Source of the DNA: Trichomonas tenax
Taxonomy: Eukaryota; Parabasalia; Trichomonadida; Trichomonadidae
Assembly: GCA_023091735.1 (NCBI GenBank)
Contig: JALKBU010000417.1
Location: 1-41,712, forward strand
Reading direction: 5' to 3'
DNA: 41,712 nt
Part shown: positions 38,862 through 41,712 of the stretch, piece after piece
Position numbering within the stretch: the stretch's first letter is position 1
Layout: every line of letters starts with the position of its first letter
Made by a program: the position numbers and the translations under genes
Notes under the pieces: generated by a model
The model's database searches: none
Told to the model about the DNA's origin: nothing
The model's input: only the letters and a program-made list of their open reading frames with translations

Positions 38862-40613
38862 TTAATAAACCCTATACCACGCATAAACAGTAATGTATGG
38901 AGGCATGTAGTCAGTACCTGAACCAGTGTCGGCAGTGTTTCCGTAAACTGAATGAATGTGACTTCCTGCATGATCAATGATTAAACCCGTGTTGTATTCT
39001 CTGGTATCTGATGTAATATCATATCGTGAAATTGTTTCTTTTCCTCCGTTACCGCAACCGTAATAACCTCTATTACTTATTAAATGAGTATGATCTCCTG
39101 CCATTGATGTTGTACCCGAAAAGTAATGATTGTGTGAAGGTAGGTTATTTACTGTAATTTTTTTACTTCCTCCTGTTTCTCTTGATGAATTAGCGCAATA
39201 TAAGAAACGATCAACTATTGGCTCCCATTCACCAAAACCAAATATTTGAGCAGGATTTACGTTATTCATTGATGTGTAAATTGAACCAACAGGATAAATT
39301 GTCATTAATAAATCATATTTAGAATTTAATACATTCTTATTTAAATTCATTATTTCCCTATTGAATGTTTTTAATAAATTCCAAACACTAGTTTCAGGAT
39401 TAGTTGAAGGTGCATCTGTTCCCAATACCTGCTTAATTATTACATCATCAACTTTAATTTCATTTGCGTTTATTACTGTGTCGATTTCATGACCTTCGGT
39501 CTTGGAGCTAAGCTCCTTTAATTTTTCGTTTAACCCATTAATATCTGTTATTTCATGTGTATGTTCTTTATCTGCTTTATCACTTAATTTATTCTTTACG
39601 TCAATGATTCCTTGTTCAATTCTCATTGACAATTCATGAGTGTTATAAGTCAAATCATCATTAACTTTTTGAATTTCTGTTTTATCTGCTTTAGTATCAA
39701 TTTTATTTAATGCTTCTGTCAAATCTAACGTCGATGCTTTATCATTTAATTCATTCTTAACGTCAATGATTCCTTGTTCGGTTTGTTCAATTCTTGATGA
39801 CAATTCATGAGTGTTATAATCTAATTGTTCCTTGTCGGCTTTATCATTCAGTGCATTCATGACATCCGCTAAATTTGACGTCAACGTATCGGTTATTACT
39901 TTATCCGCTTTATTGTTTAATGACTGTTGAACATCAATTATCTCATCATTATTTTTAATTAGTATACCATTTGTCTGTAATCCGTCAGTGAATTCAGGAA
40001 TGACATATGTAGGAGGTTCCGATGGTATAATAGTTTCTGATCCGTCTTCATTTTTAATTGTTTTACCTTCTCTTCCTTCTTTCATAAATCCCTTAATTTC
40101 ATGAACCGTTAAGCGTTCAATATTTTGATGTTCATGGTTGACATCTGCCTTATTATTTAATTCTGTCATTAAATCTTTATCGTTAATATTTATTTCCTGA
40201 GTATATATTTTACCCACTTTTATATTTGTCTGCTCTGGTTCTTCTTCTAAAAATTCAGTGTCGTGATCATCGGGGTATTTCGTGAAAGACGTAAGATTAT
40301 CATTAATTAAACATATCTGACGCAATAACTCAGCAACTGTGAATGTAATAGTTAAATCATTATTTCTTTCTGTTCCTTCAAACGTTATGTTATTATCTCT
40401 TATAACTTGATTGATATAATTTAATAACACACCGTAACGAGGATATAATTTATTAAATTTTTCAGCAATTGTTAGTTCATGTACTTCTTCAGGTTTTTCG
40501 TATTCATCAACGGCTCTTAATCTTACACTACGAGGTATGACATTAGTACCAACATGTGATAAATTCTGTAAGAACCACTGAACTCGTTGAAATAAACTTA
40601 AATGACTATCCAT
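38862..40613 (-). CDS. trimeric fibre-like protein with phage tail-collar-type C-terminal domain
   Basis: This 583-aa ORF has an N-terminal 150 residues of mixed helical sequence. A long shaft (about 150-380) follows, built of repeated LNDKADK-type heptad units with NTHELSSRIEQ and GIIDVKNEL blocks appearing twice, expected to form a coiled-coil trimer. The C-terminal head (about 439-583) begins YPVGSIYTSMNNVNP, continues GFGEWEPIVDRFLY, has HxH motifs (SHNHYF, DHTH, GSHIH) like metal-binding phage fibres, and ends YMPPYITVYAWYRVY. This is the pattern of tail-collar domains in phages and some large viruses. Receptor binding by a virion spike is the likely role. Coding-like sequence continues upstream in frame to about 40728 but past a TAA (40653-40655), so the native N-terminus is lost, and the gene may be a pseudogene or start anew at this ATG. 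Confidence 0.75.
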   Translation of the reverse strand: MDSHLSLFQRVQWFLQNLSHVGTNVIPRSVRLRAVDEYEKPEEVHELTIAEKFNKLYPRYGVLLNYINQVIRDNNITFEGTERNNDLTITFTVAELLRQICLINDNLTSFTKYPDDHDTEFLEEEPEQTNIKVGKIYTQEININDKDLMTELNNKADVNHEHQNIERLTVHEIKGFMKEGREGKTIKNEDGSETIIPSEPPTYVIPEFTDGLQTNGILIKNNDEIIDVQQSLNNKADKVITDTLTSNLADVMNALNDKADKEQLDYNTHELSSRIEQTEQGIIDVKNELNDKASTLDLTEALNKIDTKADKTEIQKVNDDLTYNTHELSMRIEQGIIDVKNKLSDKADKEHTHEITDINGLNEKLKELSSKTEGHEIDTVINANEIKVDDVIIKQVLGTDAPSTNPETSVWNLLKTFNREIMNLNKNVLNSKYDLLMTIYPVGSIYTSMNNVNPAQIFGFGEWEPIVDRFLYCANSSRETGGSKKITVNNLPSHNHYFSGTTSMAGDHTHLISNRGYYGCGNGGKETISRYDITSDTREYNTGLIIDHAGSHIHSVYGNTADTGSGTDYMPPYITVYAWYRVY

Positions 40614-40655
40614 AACCTGACCAGTTAGTGATTCAACACTTGAAATTGTATGTTA

Positions 40656-40904
40656 TGTTGCTCTGTTAGTTTCATTAACGAAAGTCGTGAATTGATTCAG
40701 TGCATTATTTGTGACGCCTATACTATCTTCTAAACACACACACAAATGGGGCAGCCCAGCGAGCCCTTGGCTCGCTTTGTGCCCGGAGAAATGAATATAT
40801 TTAATGATTTCGTGATGTTTTCACGGTAAGATTTCGTCAGTTTTTACATTTAATAGAATTAAAGTTAATTTTAAAAATATTTATTTTTTTAATATTTATA
40901 TATA
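40656..40904. other. former 5' coding part of the fibre gene and spacer
   Basis: On the minus strand about 25 codons before the in-frame TAA (40656-40728) still look coding (FTTFVNETNRAT). Then come an ACACACACAC tract, a GC-rich hairpin and AT-rich DNA. This suggests the upstream part of the gene was replaced. Confidence 0.5.
40749..40784. repeat. GC-rich hairpin AGCGAGCC-CTT-GGCTCGCT
   Basis: This is a perfect 8-bp stem with a 3-nt loop (40758-40776), enclosed by an outer GGGCA (40749-40753) and TGCCC (40780-40784). It lies at the point where the fibre coding sequence is lost. Confidence 0.85.
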
Positions 40905-41228
40905 ATGGAGGTAGAAGGAAGATACGCAGGATATAAGAAATCTTATTTAACAGCTTTGCCAGAAACAGCGAGGAAGATTGGAAAGTTATTTAATAAGAAA
41001 ATTGTAAATGATGTTTGGTTTGATTTGAAAAGTGAACGAGTGATTAAGAGAAATACAATAAAGAAGACAAAAAAGGAATACCCTTACATCTTCATACGAA
41101 GTGCAGAAGTGTTGGTTAAATATGAAAATCAAGAAGTTTACGAAAATACAAAAAAGATTGTTGAAATAATGAAGGGAATTAAGATTGACGGGATTGTTAG
41201 ATTCATGATGAGAAAATACTTCTCGTGA
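40905..41228 (+). CDS. unknown basic protein (107 aa)
   Basis: This is an ATG-started 107-aa frame, Lys-rich and well balanced (YLTALPETARKIGKLFNKK; VWFDLKSERVIKRNTIKK; VEIMKGIKIDGIVRFMMRKYFS), with TGA stop. It has higher G use than the neighbouring Maverick fragments, so it may come from a different element. TATATATAATG directly precedes the start. I do not recognise a family; a small nucleic-acid-binding protein would fit the charge, but this is only composition. Confidence 0.55.
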   Translation: MEVEGRYAGYKKSYLTALPETARKIGKLFNKKIVNDVWFDLKSERVIKRNTIKKTKKEYPYIFIRSAEVLVKYENQEVYENTKKIVEIMKGIKIDGIVRFMMRKYFS

Positions 41229-41712
41229 ACAGTTGTTATTTTTGTTTTTCGTTAATTCCGATGTCGAGATAAGGTTTTGGGGTCATTTCTTCATAAGGGT
41301 ATGAAGAAATGGGGGTAAATTGATGAAAATCGTGAGTTTTGGGGCAAAAATGAAAAGTGGACCGAGTGGACCGAGTCGATATATTTTAAAATAAGTCATT
41401 TTTCAAAAATTGAGGATTAGCGAGAGTAAATCGGCAAAATTTGAGGATTTACTCGAGTAAATAAGGGTCTAAAAAGTGGACCGAGTGGACCAGGTGGACC
41501 AGGTCAAAAATTTTCTATAAAAAGTGTGACAACATGACATTTTGACAACATTTTAATTGACAACAGGGATAAATTGACGTTTTACGTATTAGAAACAGTT
41601 GTTTGTTTGTAAATTGAGTGAAATTCATGAATTTCGATGTCAAGATAAGGTTTTAAGGGCGTTTATGCTTAAAATTTGATGAAAATTCATGTTTTTGGTT
41701 AAATGTTGTCAA
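41228..41712. repeat. tandem repeat of about 370 bp with GTGGACC(G/A)(A/G) nonamers, running off the window
   Basis: AACAGTTGTT and CGATGTC(G/A)AGATAAGGTTTT recur about 366-376 bp apart (41228 and 41594; 41259 and 41635), followed by related TTGATGAAAAT text. Between them are two clusters of 9-bp units (41357-41377, two full units; 41476-41505, three units). TTGACAACA words (about 41542-41565) have an inverted copy TGTTGTCAA at the very end (41704-41712). There is no ORF. It could be a repeat-element end. Confidence 0.7.

Larger units (their letters stand above)
36479..40904. mobile_element. decayed, rearranged Maverick/Polinton-like element
   Basis: This interval holds a multiply broken polymerase-like N-terminal region, a capsid-like fragment in the opposite orientation, and a fibre gene. 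It shares very AT-rich codon use and several GC-rich hairpins that host genes lack. Integrase, ATPase and protease genes, which complete Mavericks carry, are not seen, nor are terminal inverted repeats. It is therefore a remnant or mosaic of several insertions. Edges are approximate. Assignment rests on protein patterns, not on a search. Confidence 0.55.

Noticed and set aside
1..41712. CRISPR arrays, bacterial operons or ribosome binding sites
   Set aside because: The gene content is eukaryotic and no regularly spaced direct repeats with unique spacers occur.

Overview
The window looks like nuclear DNA of a trichomonad (Parabasalia, Trichomonas/Tritrichomonas type). The evidence is: an AT-rich background with compact, apparently intron-free genes; very short 5' leaders with an initiator of the TCA(C/T)(T/A) type just before several start codons; stop codons that are almost always TAA; and gene families typical of these protists, namely a BspA-like leucine-rich-repeat surface protein, a beta-helix/Thr-Pro-rich surface protein, GAF-domain cyclic nucleotide phosphodiesterase, PPP phosphatase, divergent kinases and PLAC8. 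The 3' end carries a decayed Maverick/Polinton-like element, a class abundant in trichomonads. The species cannot be fixed from the sequence alone.

Layout. 1-7.7 kb: a Cys-rich unknown protein, a PP1-like phosphatase on the minus strand, and about 3.4 kb of AT-rich DNA holding a 697-bp inverted-repeat element with three consecutive hairpins. 7.7-13.2 kb: a single-pass surface protein converging on a 1161-aa GAF/PDE protein. 14.2-20 kb: a small ORF, a doubly frameshifted gene, an inositol monophosphatase-family enzyme, tRNA-Asp(GTC), a PLAC8 protein, a broken 3'-5' exonuclease gene, a Vps55/LEPROT-like membrane protein and a small unknown. 20.5-27.9 kb: a kinase gene interrupted by one TAG, a BspA-like surface protein, and a Pro/Gly/Tyr/Gln-rich protein. 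29.3-35.1 kb: a divergent kinase, a large beta-propeller protein, and a Cdc25-type phosphatase. 35.1-41.7 kb: extremely AT-rich accessory DNA with a 33-bp perfect palindrome, fragments of a Maverick polymerase and capsid protein joined tail to tail, a fibre protein with a phage-collar-like C-terminus, GC-rich hairpins, and nonamer/tandem repeats running off the end.

The host genes form no operon or shared pathway. The common theme is signalling (phosphatase, PDE, two kinases, Cdc25) and cell surface (two single-pass membrane proteins with possible endocytic signals). The items most worth a second look are the three-hairpin inverted-repeat element, the three hairpins capped by GCTTCGC (GCGAAGC on the other strand) confined to the accessory end, the collar-tipped fibre in a Maverick remnant, and the genes broken only by single TAG codons or by small compensating shifts.
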